Of a stretch of DNA of 64,000 bases, positions 47,943 through 58,825 are shown piece after piece (position 1 is the first letter of the stretch; each line of letters opens with the position of its first letter). Origin of the DNA: Linnemannia hyalina (Eukaryota > Mortierellomycota > Mortierellomycetes > Mortierellales > Mortierellaceae); the NCBI GenBank assembly GCA_019671135.1, contig JAHRHY010000003.1, forward strand, positions 124,001 to 188,000, in the 5' to 3' direction. The notes under the pieces are model-generated. The model worked only from the letters and a program-made list of their open reading frames with translations, was not told the origin of the DNA and made no database searches. Position numbers and translations under genes: made by a program.

Positions 47943-48890
47943 GTCGAGTACCATACAATAAGATCATTATTGCAAACGATATCTGTTTTATTTCATCGAG
48001 GTTCAGGAGTTTGTTATTTGTTATTGTTGCAGAAGGCAATGGAGTTGTGACAGCACTGGGGAAGGGTTGTGGATTTTTTTGTACGTTTTTTTTCTTATTG
48101 ATAAAGGAGGGGTTTATCATCACTACCTATGAAGAGCAGAATAGACGACCTCGGATTTCTCCCTGTAAGGTGGGGGTGCAACCACCGAGGTTGAAGCCGA
48201 GGTTGAGGAGGTCATCTCGGAATCGTTGGCAAGAGCGTTGTTATTGGGCCAGGGGGAATCGGCACCGGGGAGGACCTTTTGGCCGTGGACGGGTTTGGGC
48301 TTCTTGAAGAAGCGGATAATTATCTTTGTGCAGAGGCATGTCATTTTTAGGGGGAAAAGGAGGAGGATGTTTTGAATGTTTTGTTGATTTTGATGTGGTC
48401 ACTGGAGTCAAAAGAAAGTATAGGTGTTTGTTAATGAGGAAAACGAAAAAGAAGAAAGAAACACTCTGGTAGTTGGTGTCAAGCTGCACCCTTTTTGTAC
48501 TCATTTGTTTGGCATGTGGCTGCCCTCCCATAGCCCAACGTGAAGGACGACGCCAATCGCCACAAGAACTACCTCAAAGATGACTGCGAAAAATGACCAC
48601 TGAGGGGTCGTGTGTCGACTTTGGTGCCAAAACACCCTCCTTTGTCTACTTTCGCGTCTAACGAACAGTAGTAGATAATAAAAAACGCCCTTTTGCTTTA
48701 TTGCGCAGCCCAAACAAAAAAAGGTGCTAACGCAGATTGCATGCACGGACATTTCTCTTCTCTCTCTTCTTTCTGCCATTTCTCTTTCTCTCACAGACAT
48801 TCTCTCTCTCTCTCCGTTCGTCCACCCGCCCTCAACAACAACAGGAATCCCCTCACACGCCCTCCTTCCCCTTCTCTCACTCACTGAGCC
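47943..48890. other. Spacer with a possible kinase C-lobe scrap; promoter-like tract before the F-box locus
   Basis: Apart from the scrap at 48120-48160 described with the kinase fragment, no gene is seen. 48745-48885 is a T/C-rich tract followed by ACAACAACAGG and CCC/CAC sequence, a good fungal promoter and 5' leader for the F-box locus starting at 48891. Confidence 0.5.
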
Positions 48891-50878
48891 ATGTTAATAA
48901 CCCCCAAGTTGAACCCTGCAGAAGTAGCGCTATCGCTCCCAGAGGTCCTAGATGTCCTGGGTCCTTTATTGACTCTTCAGATATCGGATCCTGTGTCTTG
49001 GTCAACCTTCTCTGGAATGAAGTCTTCAACTCCTGGCTCTGGCACACAATCGACGACAACACCTTTAACTGGTCCAACCTTCTCTCAGTCATAGCTAGCT
49101 CTTGCTATCCGCGTGAGGACGGCACCGTCGTCGAGAAGGACGAAAAGTGGCTTCGGGCGATCTTGGCCAAGAACGGAAGATACATCCGACACCTCAACAT
49201 GACCTGGATCGCTTTACTCCTGAACGCCGGTGCAGCAGGATCAACCATCACTCGACTACGGTCTCTCTCTGCATACCACTTTTCGATGGGTCTCCTTTTC
49301 GAGGAGGAGGCGCCCCTATACGACTTGCCGGTCCTGGCGGGACAACAGGCGGTCATTTCGTCGTATATCCTCTCTCCAGCCTTTGAGGATGCCTTGGAAC
49401 CCACCCCTAATATCAGATTCAACAGGTTCATACGCGGTGTTGTCGCCTCGCAGCGGTTTTGACTCTTGGTCCTGCAGAATCCTGATCTAGAGAGTCTGTA
49501 CCTTGGACAACATTTTAGGTTGAACGGTATGGCATTCAAAATTGAGGCGATGATCAACACCATGCAGTCTCTCTCAAAGCTGACACGGTTGAAAAATGTT
49601 ATCATGCACCGCCCCCTTCAGAAGATTCTAGGAAAGCTTCCAGGACTCCAACATTACACGTATTGTTCGCCTATTAGCTCTGGGAGATATTTCTTCCCTA
49701 ACGACTTGGAACTCGACCAAGCGATCCCCCGTCTCCTGTCGCTCGAGATTCTCAGTCACAGACCTCTACGATTGGCGTCCCTTCTAAACCTCCTGGAGTT
49801 CTTGCCGAGCCTGGAGCAGCTGACGATCAGCGCATTCCTACCGGCATCGAGGTATTTCTCGGGCCTCCAAATGGAAGAGTCTATCGCAAGCATGCAGGAG
49901 TCTCTCAGCAACAAGTCACACAGCCGATTACACATTGTCAAGGAAGACCATGAGATCACGGCAGCCCTGGACGAGACGATTGCCGGAATAGTTCTTCCTG
50001 TGATACCGTTCCTGGCAGAAATTACCCTGAGAGTCTTGCTGCCGGCGACGGTGGTAGCGCTAGTAGAGCACTGTTTGCACCTCGAAACGGTAAAGGCAGT
50101 GGATGATGTTTGTTCGAACAAGGTTAAGGTGACGCTCCCCGAGAATGTGCCGCTGGTCCCCTTACATGGTTATCCGACCCTCAAGCACCTGGACGCCGCG
50201 TGCCATTCTGTGGATTCCCGTCTGTTGCTGGAGAAGCCTATTGTCTGTCGCGAGCTCGAGACGTTTCTGCTGTCAAGTTGTTGGCGTTGATCGCCTGACT
50301 GATGATGAACAAGTTCTCTATGATTCCTGGACGTTGATTGGATAGGCTGAGCAAACAGCCATCGCGAACACGACCACGGACACAACAGAAGACGAGAAGC
50401 GCCGAGTAATAGTAAAGCACAAGGCAAGCCAAGACCTCCACCACCAGATCTACGCCACATTCTCAGGGCTGACCAACCTCCACCGATTGGATTTCGGGCA
50501 CGACCTCCATGTCAGCGGTCGTCATCGAGACCACTGGCTGCCAATGGACCAAGTCTTTGTCCCAGAGACCATCCTCGTCGCTGGACGAGTCTACCACACC
50601 ATGTACCCACCCAACCGCACCACGCTCAAACTGTCTCTCGATGCAGGACTAGACCCGTTGAGGACTCTGTCGAGGTTGAAAGTGTTTGGGTTCCGAGGTG
50701 TCGATCATCGTGTCGGGAAAGAGGAATTGGATTGGATGGCGACCGCTTGGCCGAGGTTAGAGAGGGTGTTGGGAGTTGGAGATGATTTTTGCATTTGAAG
50801 TATTTTAGACTGGGTTGTGAACGGCCGCGGTTGTTGATGGAGTATGTCCTAACGACCTTGCAGATCAAGTACGAGTGA
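48891..50878 (+). pseudogene. F-box/LRR protein gene broken by frameshifts and stops
   Basis: ATG at 48891 opens MLITPKLNPAEVALSLPEVL, an F-box start. The F-box continues in another frame from about 48972 (DIGSCVLVNLLWNEVFNSW), so one base seems lost there. That frame runs to a TGA at 49460-49462 that sits where the paralogues at 2.2-5.8 kb have a Trp (RCWHLIL against RF*LLVL), then continues with NPDLESLYLGQHF and LLEFLPSLEQLTI to 50290. A shift near 50275-50290, a TAG at 50343-50345, and a further shift near 50798 follow, the last segment (YFRLGCERPRLLMEYVL) ending at 50878. The family-typical C-terminal part (RLKVFGFRGVDHRVGKEELD) is present. Five lesions in one locus make sequencing error unlikely. 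It was a longer relative (~660 codons) of the tandem F-box genes. Confidence 0.75.
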
Positions 50879-51604
50879 GTGAGTGGGCGTCTCTAGGTGT
50901 TGTTGATTTTTTTTTGTCGCGAAACAAACATAAGTTGTTCCTTTAAGTTGACTAGGTTTTGAAGTAGGAGGTAGATAAGAGAGGGGATGGATGGTGAAAA
51001 AGCATGAATAGCAACCAAGAAAAAGAGAACACACCGCGACCGGAAAAAAAAATTCAACCAGGCGCTGCGTAAAAAGCATTTGAGAGTTTGTTTCTATTTC
51101 TTGTTTTTTGTTGCCGCCCTTTTTGTTCATGGATGGGTGGTTATATTTGATGAAAGTCAGTGCAATAGGTGAGGGCAGAGGCGGGGAAGTTGGGGATAGG
51201 GTCGAGAGTTGGACTAGTGTTGTTGTTACTATGCTACAGCCATATATGCAAGTAGGACAACTAGATTTCTAGGTGATGTTTCCAAGAAGCGTCAGAAATA
51301 GAAGCAGCAATGATATCTTTGCAATAATTTCTGGTGTCGACTTTGGAGAGACAGGGAAGGATGAGCATCAGCCATTAGGACAATCAAAGGCATGTTATGT
51401 GGAATGATATAGAGATAGATGGTTTATTTCTTGATGGTGTTTGACTATTGACTATGAGTAAACAATGTAAATAAGTATTGGCTGTACTACATGGTATTTA
51501 TGCTGTGTGATGAATGATGATGAATGTGTGTGTGACAAAAAAAAAAAAACAATGAAAATAGAAAAGAGGGTGCATAACGCTCCATGTCAACAAGTGTTTC
51601 CAAT
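50879..51604. other. Intergenic, no gene seen
   Basis: No supported gene on either strand. A poly-A run at 51538-51550 lies near the 3' end of the minus-strand Kazal gene. Confidence 0.5.
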
Positions 51605-52948
51605 CTACTGCAAGAAGCAGCTCTTGTCGTCAACAAACTCCAACCCAGCGGTGGGGTGCGCGCACGTGTACTGGGTCAAAAGGCAGAGGTTGTTGAAACG
51701 ACGCATCTGACCCCGCTTGTCCTTGGCACAGACAGGGTCCACCACCATCGTACACATCGTACCACACTTGTTAAAGTCATTGTCCTCGATGGCCAAGTCG
51801 TCGATTGCACCATCAGCAGCGTCGGCAGAAGCTTCAACGGCGGCAGGGGCAGGAGCATCAGGGGAAAAGGCGTCACTATCGATGGGGCAGAGTTCATGAG
51901 CGACGACATGGAAGGTGTTGTCGGGATTCTGGCAGTTGAAGACCGAGAGGGCGCACTTGTTGCTGAATGTTTGGTAGTGGTTACCATTCTTGGAGGCCGT
52001 GCAGACGGGGGCATACTCCATTGTGCAGACGATGTCGCAGGTTGGGAGCAAGGGGGTAGAACGCTTTTCGGGAACGGTGACCGCGGCGGCGCCGGTTTCA
52101 CAAGCTTCGTCGGAGACGATGGTGAACGAGTTGTCGGGGTTCTGGCAATTGAAAACTGAGAGGGCACATTTGTTGCTGAACGTTTGGAAGTGCTTGCCAT
52201 TCTTGGAGGCCGTGCAGACGGGGGCATACTCCATTGTGCAAACGATATCGCAGACTGGGAGCAATGGAGTTGAGCGCTTCTCGGGTGCAGCGGTCTCGGT
52301 GGCATCGGTTTCACAAGCTTCGTCGGAAACGATGGTGAACGAGTTGTCGGGGTTCTGGCAATTGAAAACTGAGAGGGCGCACTTGTTGCTGAACGTTTGG
52401 AAGTGCTTTCCATTCTTGGAGGCCGTGCAGACGGGAGCATACTCCATTGTGCAAATGATATCGCAGACTGGGAGCATAGGAGTTGAGCGCTTCTCGGGGG
52501 CGGGGACAACGGCGGTATCAGCTCCCTCATCCTCCTCGACCTCACAGGCAGTCTCGGAGACAACACTGAACAAATTATCTGGGTTCTGGCAGTTATGAAC
52601 TCTCAACAGACAGGAGTTACCGAAGGTCTGGCGGGTCTTGCCATCCTTGGAGGTCGCACAGACGGGATCCTCGACCATGGCACACATGATGTCGCAGGTT
52701 GGATACATCTCCTCACAGGCCGACTGAGCGAGGACCTTGGCCTTGGCGTGCGGGTGCTGGCAGTTGTAGACGCCGAGGGTGCAGGCGTTTCCGAAAGTTT
52801 GCTTCTCGCCAGATTTGAGCTGGGCGCAGACAGGCTGGTAAATGAAGGTACAGGCTTTGTTGCAGACCATGGGGGCGGCTTGGACGGATGATGAGTACAT
52901 CAACAGTGTAGCGACGGCTGAAAAGGAAATGAGTTTTGAGAACTGCAT
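51605..52948 (-). CDS. Secreted protein with six Kazal-type domains
   Basis: Single exon, 447 aa. Start at the ATG at 52946-52948 because MQFSKLISFSAVATLLMYSS...VQA-APM is a clear signal peptide; 43 open codons upstream are S/T/H-rich leader. Six cysteine-rich units follow, each with the Kazal pattern C-x3-C-x7-C-x10-C-x6-C-xn-C, e.g. CDIICTMEYAPVC then TFSNKCALSVFNC. The inhibitory loop CTMEYAPVC closely resembles the classical Kazal loop CTLEYRPLC; by that alignment the P1 residue (two after the second Cys) is Phe in unit 1 and Met in units 2-6. Units 3-5 are nearly identical with ~210-base DNA repeats. The linkers before units 3, 4 and 5 contain PEKRSTP, a dibasic KR suited to Kex2. A proline/alanine/acidic linker precedes unit 6. 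Likely role: extracellular serine-protease inhibition. Largest of four Kazal genes here. Confidence 0.9.
   Translation of the reverse strand: MQFSKLISFSAVATLLMYSSSVQAAPMVCNKACTFIYQPVCAQLKSGEKQTFGNACTLGVYNCQHPHAKAKVLAQSACEEMYPTCDIMCAMVEDPVCATSKDGKTRQTFGNSCLLRVHNCQNPDNLFSVVSETACEVEEDEGADTAVVPAPEKRSTPMLPVCDIICTMEYAPVCTASKNGKHFQTFSNKCALSVFNCQNPDNSFTIVSDEACETDATETAAPEKRSTPLLPVCDIVCTMEYAPVCTASKNGKHFQTFSNKCALSVFNCQNPDNSFTIVSDEACETGAAAVTVPEKRSTPLLPTCDIVCTMEYAPVCTASKNGNHYQTFSNKCALSVFNCQNPDNTFHVVAHELCPIDSDAFSPDAPAPAAVEASADAADGAIDDLAIEDNDFNKCGTMCTMVVDPVCAKDKRGQMRRFNNLCLLTQYTCAHPTAGLEFVDDKSCFLQ
52009..52500. repeat. Tandem ~210-base intragenic repeats (Kazal units 3-5)
   Basis: Three copies of a DNA unit beginning at the conserved GGAGGCCGTGCAGACGGG (near 51993, 52206 and 52418) lie in the six-Kazal gene. 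They differ by few bases, so unit number could change by unequal crossing-over. Confidence 0.8.
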
Positions 52949-53081
52949 TGTGGAGAAGGAATGGGGGAATGGAAGGAAGTGCTTGTTTTTTTTTTGGTTA
53001 TGGTTATGTGTTGGTATGGTTTGGTTGGTTGATGATGAAGATGAATGTGAAGATGGAGATGAAAGAGTGGTCATCATCGAT

Positions 53082-53090
53082 GCTTATATA
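53082..53090 (-). promoter_or_regulatory. TATA box of the six-Kazal gene
   Basis: The minus strand reads TATATAAGC here, about 135-140 bases upstream of the start codon. The position and sequence fit a TATA element for a strongly regulated secreted-protein gene. Confidence 0.55.
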
Positions 53091-53092
53091 CC

Positions 53093-54567
53093 TATTTTCA
53101 TCTCTATAGTCAGCGTCACTCTTGCACCAACGAGGACGACTTAACCGATACTTGACGTTGGTACCTACCACTCCAACACCGCAACCCGCATCAGAACCAT
53201 AGGCAAGCATCAGTTGACTCTCAGCGCATACCCAATTTCTCTCCTCTCTCGCTCACCTCTTCGGCCCGGATTCCTTTTGATACCATTAAAACCTAGCAGC
53301 CTCCGATGTACCTTTACCTGGCGTATCGGCTGAAGTCACTTACCGACCTGCCTATACGTATCTGACTGTCTTATTCTTTATGCGCGCTTGATAATACCCC
53401 GACTACAAAACGCACTCTGACGACACTTTTCCACAATTGCCACCTGCAATGGTAGAACAGAGAAGGAACGTGGATCATCCTTCTTCTTGCGCTGGATAGG
53501 GAGAGGACACATACTTCCTGGATTTACTAGTCTTTGCTGGCCTTTGCGGAGTTTATTCTCGTCTTTTCATTCTGCAACGTTTCTTCTCACTACGCACTTG
53601 GCTGCATAATACGCCCAAGACCCGGAAAGAAAGAAGGAAAGAAAGAAGGAAAGAAAGATGGAAAGAACAAAGAAAAGAACGGCCTGAAAGGAACATAATT
53701 CTGAGTTTGGAAAAGAATGAGCAAAGAGATGAAAAACAAGCAGTGCATGGGCCAGCAATGGGTTAACCGACATTTTGTATACGATCCATGTATAATGGCG
53801 GTACATGAATATAGGAAAGGAAGGAAGGAAAAATACAAAAGAGGGAAGCAGGAGGAAGGAGGAATGCGGGGCATGAGAGAGTCGTACCTAAAAATGGATG
53901 GGTGAGTAAGTAATGCGTACATGTATCTTGGAGCTAATTCAATAGAGGAGGATGCATATTTTGAGTTCATTGCGAAGTATGTTTTTGGCCCGGGATCTGA
54001 CTATGTTTGTTAGTGCCCATGAAGGATGAATGAAAAGAAAAGTACTTTTGGTCGAGTACTTGTGCCAAACGCCTAAAACATGGAACACGTTTTTCTTTTG
54101 TTCCATGCTCCCAATGGATGGCGATGTATGACGACAGAATGGACATACGATATGCTCTCTGTTGTTGTCAGCGTTCTGGCTGTAGACATGGGTTGGTCAT
54201 AGCCTGGTAAAGGGACATCCATCGGAAGGAAGAAAAAAAGAGAACGCGAAATAGTAGCGCCGATACCTGCGCTAAAGTAGACAAAGGGATCACTGCGACA
54301 TATAGGGTTTTAATCCCTCAATGGTCAAGTTTCTTACGGGCCAAGGCTATTGTCAGTTCTCATGATACTTGTTCCTTTTTACGCCTAACGTGATGATGTC
54401 TATCCAAGACTTGTCGATAAGTTAAGATCGTATCTCGAGCCTTTAAAGGTTGACCCAGCTGGTTTCTAGAAAAAAAATCAAAGGATGAATGTATGCTACT
54501 GCGACAGTCATCGAAGGAAGGGAGGGTTTTGCCCGTCATCCCTCACTTTTCTTTGCTTTGATATAGA
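53093..54567. other. Intergenic, no gene seen
   Basis: About 1.5 kb without a supported gene. 53625-53665 has GAAAGAAAGAAGG-type tandem units. The frames found here are short and of simple composition. Confidence 0.5.
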
Positions 54568-55731
54568 TCAAAACCTTCCTTGAACAAACTGACCTAAACA
54601 AGACACATCCCGCATATTCTTTCTTCCTCCTTTCTGGGTAGTGCTTGCGGTTGGCTTCATTTGTTTTATTCTCGCGAGAACCGCTTTTTTAAATTCGGTT
54701 GAGGCGAGCAGAGCGTGTGATAAGATGGCAGGAGGAGGAGAAGGAGAAGGAGAAGAGGAATAAAGAGTGTTCGTTTTATTTCTTCTTCTTTGCATTGGGC
54801 TCTTGGTAGGGGTTCTTCCCACCATTGCGAGATATCGCTCAGGAGTTCGAGGTGTTGGAAATGACCAAGCATCAAGAGGAATCGCCCTACGGTCCAGAGT
54901 CTTGGCGTTGGCGATCATGACCAATTTGCGTACTTGAAAGAGGGTATAGAGCATCTCCTCATGAACGTCAAGTTGACTCAGTTGTGATGGTAGGGTGATG
55001 ATGCTCAACTTGGAATGAACAATTACGTTGCCAACTTTGGCTCTTAAATAGAACGTTACAACTCCACCAATGGCCTGAAAGGATATCACCGGTGGAGGAC
55101 TGGCGAGCTTCCGATCCAGTTGGTCAAGAGAGTCCTTTATGAAAATTGCAATCCTGAGACGGTCGGTATTGCTGTCTTCCATCCGCGGATTCTTGGACTT
55201 GAGTTCGCCATAATACAGCTCGAAGGGCGCCGCGCAACTACTGATAACATCTGGTTGCCTTGCTTGGCCGTCCTGGTTCAAGTTGGCCTTTCGTTCCTGA
55301 CCTGCAAGTGTCGTTGAGTTCGTGCTAAGTAATAAATGCTATTTATTAGCACGACCTTGAGTTGGTGGTCCTGGAAAACCTCCAGCATTCCCTGTTTGTA
55401 TTTTTTGGTGATATGCTCATCCTTTGCTTGTTCCATTGGTTCCAGTAAACGGCGCCTATCAGACTTCAATGCCTTTTCAAGCCGCGCCCCAGTTTCTCGA
55501 AGACATTTGTCCTTGCTCTCTTTCAGTTTCGGTATAAGTTTGTCTTGCCACTCGTTCCGCAGTCGCTTCTCCGCGGAATCGTCCTGCACAATTGGGCCTC
55601 GACAAGAAATGAAATATCCTTCCGCGCTGTACTCTCCTGGACTTGTATCAAAAAATACTGCGAATTAGACAATAGCGCTGGCGTCTCCTTGACTGCGTCC
55701 AACAGGGATTCCTTCATGCTTCCTATTATCG
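54568..55731 (-). pseudogene. Broken gene of an unrecognised family
   Basis: The minus strand gives one protein in three pieces. From 55717: MKESLLDAVKETPALLSNSQ to ISFLVEA. Then, in another frame, PIVQDDSAEKRLRNEWQDKL and a charged coiled-coil-like run to about 55350 (MLEVFQDHQLK). Then, from about 55300, QERKANLNQDGQARQPDVIS followed by AAPFELYYGELKSK, VISFQAIGGVVTFYLRAKVG, HEEMLYTLFQVRKLV and a basic S/P-rich tail to the TAA at 54568. A 51-base GT-AG segment lies between pieces two and three, but it does not restore the frame, and pieces one and two overlap in different frames. I do not recognise the family. The beta-rich ISFQAIGGVVTFYL block suggests a folded domain. It may belong to a lineage-specific multigene family; no mobile-element ends were found. 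Confidence 0.5.
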
Positions 55732-56616
55732 AAAGTTATACCACATTACTATCAGATTACGTTTGCTTTATAGTAAGCATTAAGCCATCATGCAGACATA
55801 CCAGCACCGGGAGTTAAATAGGGATGCAACACGGTTGTTTGGGTCAGGCCATAACAATAAAAGGAGATATTTAGGTGTTATTAAATCGATGGCATGATAG
55901 TGCGGAATGGATAACAGAAAAAGAATAGGAAAAGCACTCTAAAAGCGCAATCAGTTGCCCCCTTTGCTAGAGAGGCGCCGCTGACATGTGTTGTCCAACC
56001 ACTGTGCCACACACCAATCACAAATCCTCGCATAACGGTTATGTGATCGGCTGATGAGAATTTTCATCCTCACCCGCACGCACAACGAGAGCTCTTTAAT
56101 CCATAGCGAATATCCCAGCCAGTGTTGGGGGGATGATCCAAATATGGTGAGTCCACAACCACATCTTTCACTTCTGGCACATTTAAAGAGATGAAATGAC
56201 AAGACGCACAACAGAATATTACCTATGCAAGAACGAATGAGACAGGCAGGAGAAACACGCGGGCAGTGATCAGGGAAAGGCGGTGGTGAAGGAAAAGAGT
56301 GATGATGGAAACGAGTGATGAAGGAAACGAGTGAAAGGAGCGATGGACAAGACGTGTTAACGTCCTGGAAACAAGACATGAGCGAGAAAACAGGACAATT
56401 GGCGCGAAAATTACGTCACCGAAGTGAGTAAATCGCCCGCCCCGAATCCGGAACTACACTCCTTTTTACCTTATCATATCTTTTCGCAAAAGAGAGTACA
56501 TAAAAGGGCTACTCTCTAGTTCGATTGACTTAACTGTGCTCCCTTACACCCGGCCTTTCGCTTTGACCCTTCTGCCTACCATACCCTCCGAGGCGTGGCC
56601 CGGAACTGTACCTACA
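55732..56616. other. Spacer between two decayed genes
   Basis: No supported gene. It contains a plus-strand TACATAAAAGGG TATA-like element near 56498 with no coding sequence of its own downstream (the downstream plus-strand frame is antisense to the relic at 56617-57990). Confidence 0.45.
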
Positions 56617-57990
56617 CTACATCCAGGGATAATTTCTGTCACTGTCCTGGGGCTGGAGGTAGAGTGGCCACTGTTGCTCGAGCAATTATCCTCGAATGGC
56701 ACTACAAATGTTGTGGCCGGTTATGATATCTCTGTGAATAAGGACTTGCAGTTCTTGCAGCACAGCCGCCGAGTGATGACCTGGCAAACGATCTGCTCGC
56801 ATATGAGACACTTCTTGGAGGTGCAGAATTCGTTGATACCGACAACAATATAGCCGAGAAACATTGCCTACAAGGCGAACAAAGCGATAGATAGGGGATG
56901 ATTATAAATGAAGTATTCGAAACTTACGAGCTAGACAAAGTACGCCAGAAAGGATCCATGAAGGGATGTAAGGCCAGAGCTCGACTTGAACTGGCTGAGA
57001 TCAATTCCGATCACCATCTTATTCTCCTCCTTCCTCTTTGCACCCACCGATCCTTTGATGGCATTCAACAGACAGTTGGCCGTTGTCCTGAATTCTTCCT
57101 CCTTGGCGTGCTCTGCATCTCACGCATAACGATTGCAGAGCATTTTGTTACCCTGGCAGTCGTTCAGTGGTTCTTGCACCTGCTCCAACTCTTCAAGATA
57201 CTTGATAACGCTTGCACCTTCACTGCAAAGTGGGGGCAAGCTTGACTCGAGATCCTTGATGGAGATTCCACCACCTTTGGGAACTATCGTCTTAGCCTCC
57301 TCCATCCAGCGTCGACGCGTCAGTGTGGGTTGCAATACCGCTTTCTGTGACACAGCGACAACGACATTGTGGAACGTTTGGCTTGATGAGGTCAAATTAG
57401 AGAATGCTGAAGGTGGTGTAAGGGCGGTCGAGGCACTTGAGAAAGTCATTGGGGTAACATACTCACTGGAAGTGAACTCGGCTTTCTTGTCAATAGAACC
57501 CCTGATGCGAACAGTCTTGTGCAGTTTCATGTTCTCCGACCTCATAATGAATCTGTTGACCATGGTGCCGATTCCAGTGTTCCTTGGATAGTTGTTTGAG
57601 TAGATATATCTCATGAACCATCCAATAAACTGAACCTGTCTGTCAAAGGTGTCGTCGTCATCACCTAAGGTAATGCTGTCCTGGCTCGGCAGTGTGTTGG
57701 AGGTGGCGTCTTCAGTCATCTCTCGGGGAATAGGAAGGCAGATCTCCTTTAGAAACTCTTTGTCGTCGGAAGTAGCGCCACCTATGTTGACTCATTCAAA
57801 GTATGCACCGAAAGACCTTGACATTGAGAGCACTCTTGTTTGCCGCCAGCGTTCCAATGTCAAGAGTAGCCATGGAGTGTTCCCACGTAAAAACCTTAAC
57901 CAGTTGTACCTTTGTCATTCGGTCAATCGAGGGGAGACGGGGACCTCGACGTGGGGCATTCCTCTTGGACGAGACATTTTGATTCCTAAA
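56617..57990 (-). pseudogene. Decayed TnpB/Fanzor-like gene (zinc ribbon and RuvC-III region recognisable)
   Basis: Minus-strand pieces, 5' to 3'. About 57965-57800: RRGPRLPSIDRMTK and VFTWEHSMATLDIGTLAANK, ending at a stop. 57780-57120: a shifted frame with GGATSDDKEFLKEICLPIPR and on through WMEEAKTIVPKGGGISIKDL to LNDCQ at a GTAACA donor. About 57115-56935: EEEFRTTANCLLNAI, ENKMVIGIDLSQFKSSSGL, SLHGSFLAYFV, then a stop just before a GTAAGT. About 56858-56617: GYIVVGINEFCTSKKCLICE, VITRRLCCKNCKSL, then after a one-base slip HRDIITGHNICSAIRG, a TAA, and LLEQQWPLYLQPQ. The C-CxxC...C-CxxC ribbon, preceded by NEF-TSKKC and followed by HRDxxxGHN, has the layout of the OrfB zinc ribbon and RuvC-III of TnpB and its eukaryotic relatives, the Fanzors (RNA-guided nucleases of mobile elements). 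Assignment is from motif layout only; at least four disabling lesions are visible. Confidence 0.5.
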
Positions 57991-58825
57991 TGAAAAGAGA
58001 TGCCTCCAAGCGACCTACTGCAACTTTTCACCTCCAGTGTGATATGGCCTTCTGAACACTTTTCTGTCGTGTACGTGCCCCTATAATATGTTGCAGATGA
58101 GGGAGTCGTTGTAGGTTAAAGGACCCACCGAACCCATCAGTCTTTCCCACTCATCAGTTTTTCCTATCCCCGTGGTATGAGAACGATTTCAGCGACATAA
58201 AACTCTTTTGAGTCAAATCACGTATGATAACAGGCAAAAAAGAGGAAAACTTGAGGAATGCCCCCGAATCCAGATACCAGGCTTACTTTCACCTCTTCCT
58301 CTTCCAAATCTCCATTCAGAGTAATGGGGAGCAGATCATGCACTCCAATTCTTCTCCCTCCTCCTCCTCCTCCTCCTCCTTAACATGGTCAGGCGTCTCC
58401 TCGACGATCTTACGACGGCTTTGGGGGCATGGGAGTTAGGAGTTAGACAAAGTGGATGTGAACAAGGTTTGGGTGATGAATGAGTGAGATAAATGAGAGG
58501 GAATGAATGCAATTGCTTTTGACAAAAAAAAGTCACAACAGTTGGTCAGCAACGCTGTTTTGGGTTATTAGCGCTACCAAAGGGGGTCTCCAAGCCTGTT
58601 TAAGAGATCTCGCTGTGTAATCAGAAAGTTCTGTCGAGGCTCGAGGGAACACCCATTTGATTGTGCTCGCGTCTTATGTTCACGTATCGTTTCAGATCGC
58701 GTCAATCATGGCGTGTGACGAACTTTATTTTCGCATCGAAGAGCCAAAGGAAACAAAAAGCTCGACCAGTCAATGATAAAACAAACTTGGCGAAATTAGG
58801 GAGGAGTGAGAAGGGTACTATTCAT
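57991..58825. other. Intergenic, no gene seen
   Basis: No supported gene. A CTC/TCC trinucleotide run lies at 58358-58381. The 3' end of the two-Kazal gene adjoins at 58826. Confidence 0.5.

Noticed and set aside
52009..52500. CRISPR-like regular repeats
   Set aside because: The ~210-base period is coding (Kazal domains), and the organism is a fungus.
51990..52598. 202-codon plus-strand repetitive frame
   Set aside because: Antisense of the repeated Kazal units.
56536..56853. Plus-strand 105-codon frame with a TATA-like element upstream
   Set aside because: It is antisense to the zinc-ribbon exon of the Fanzor-like relic, which has far stronger motif support.
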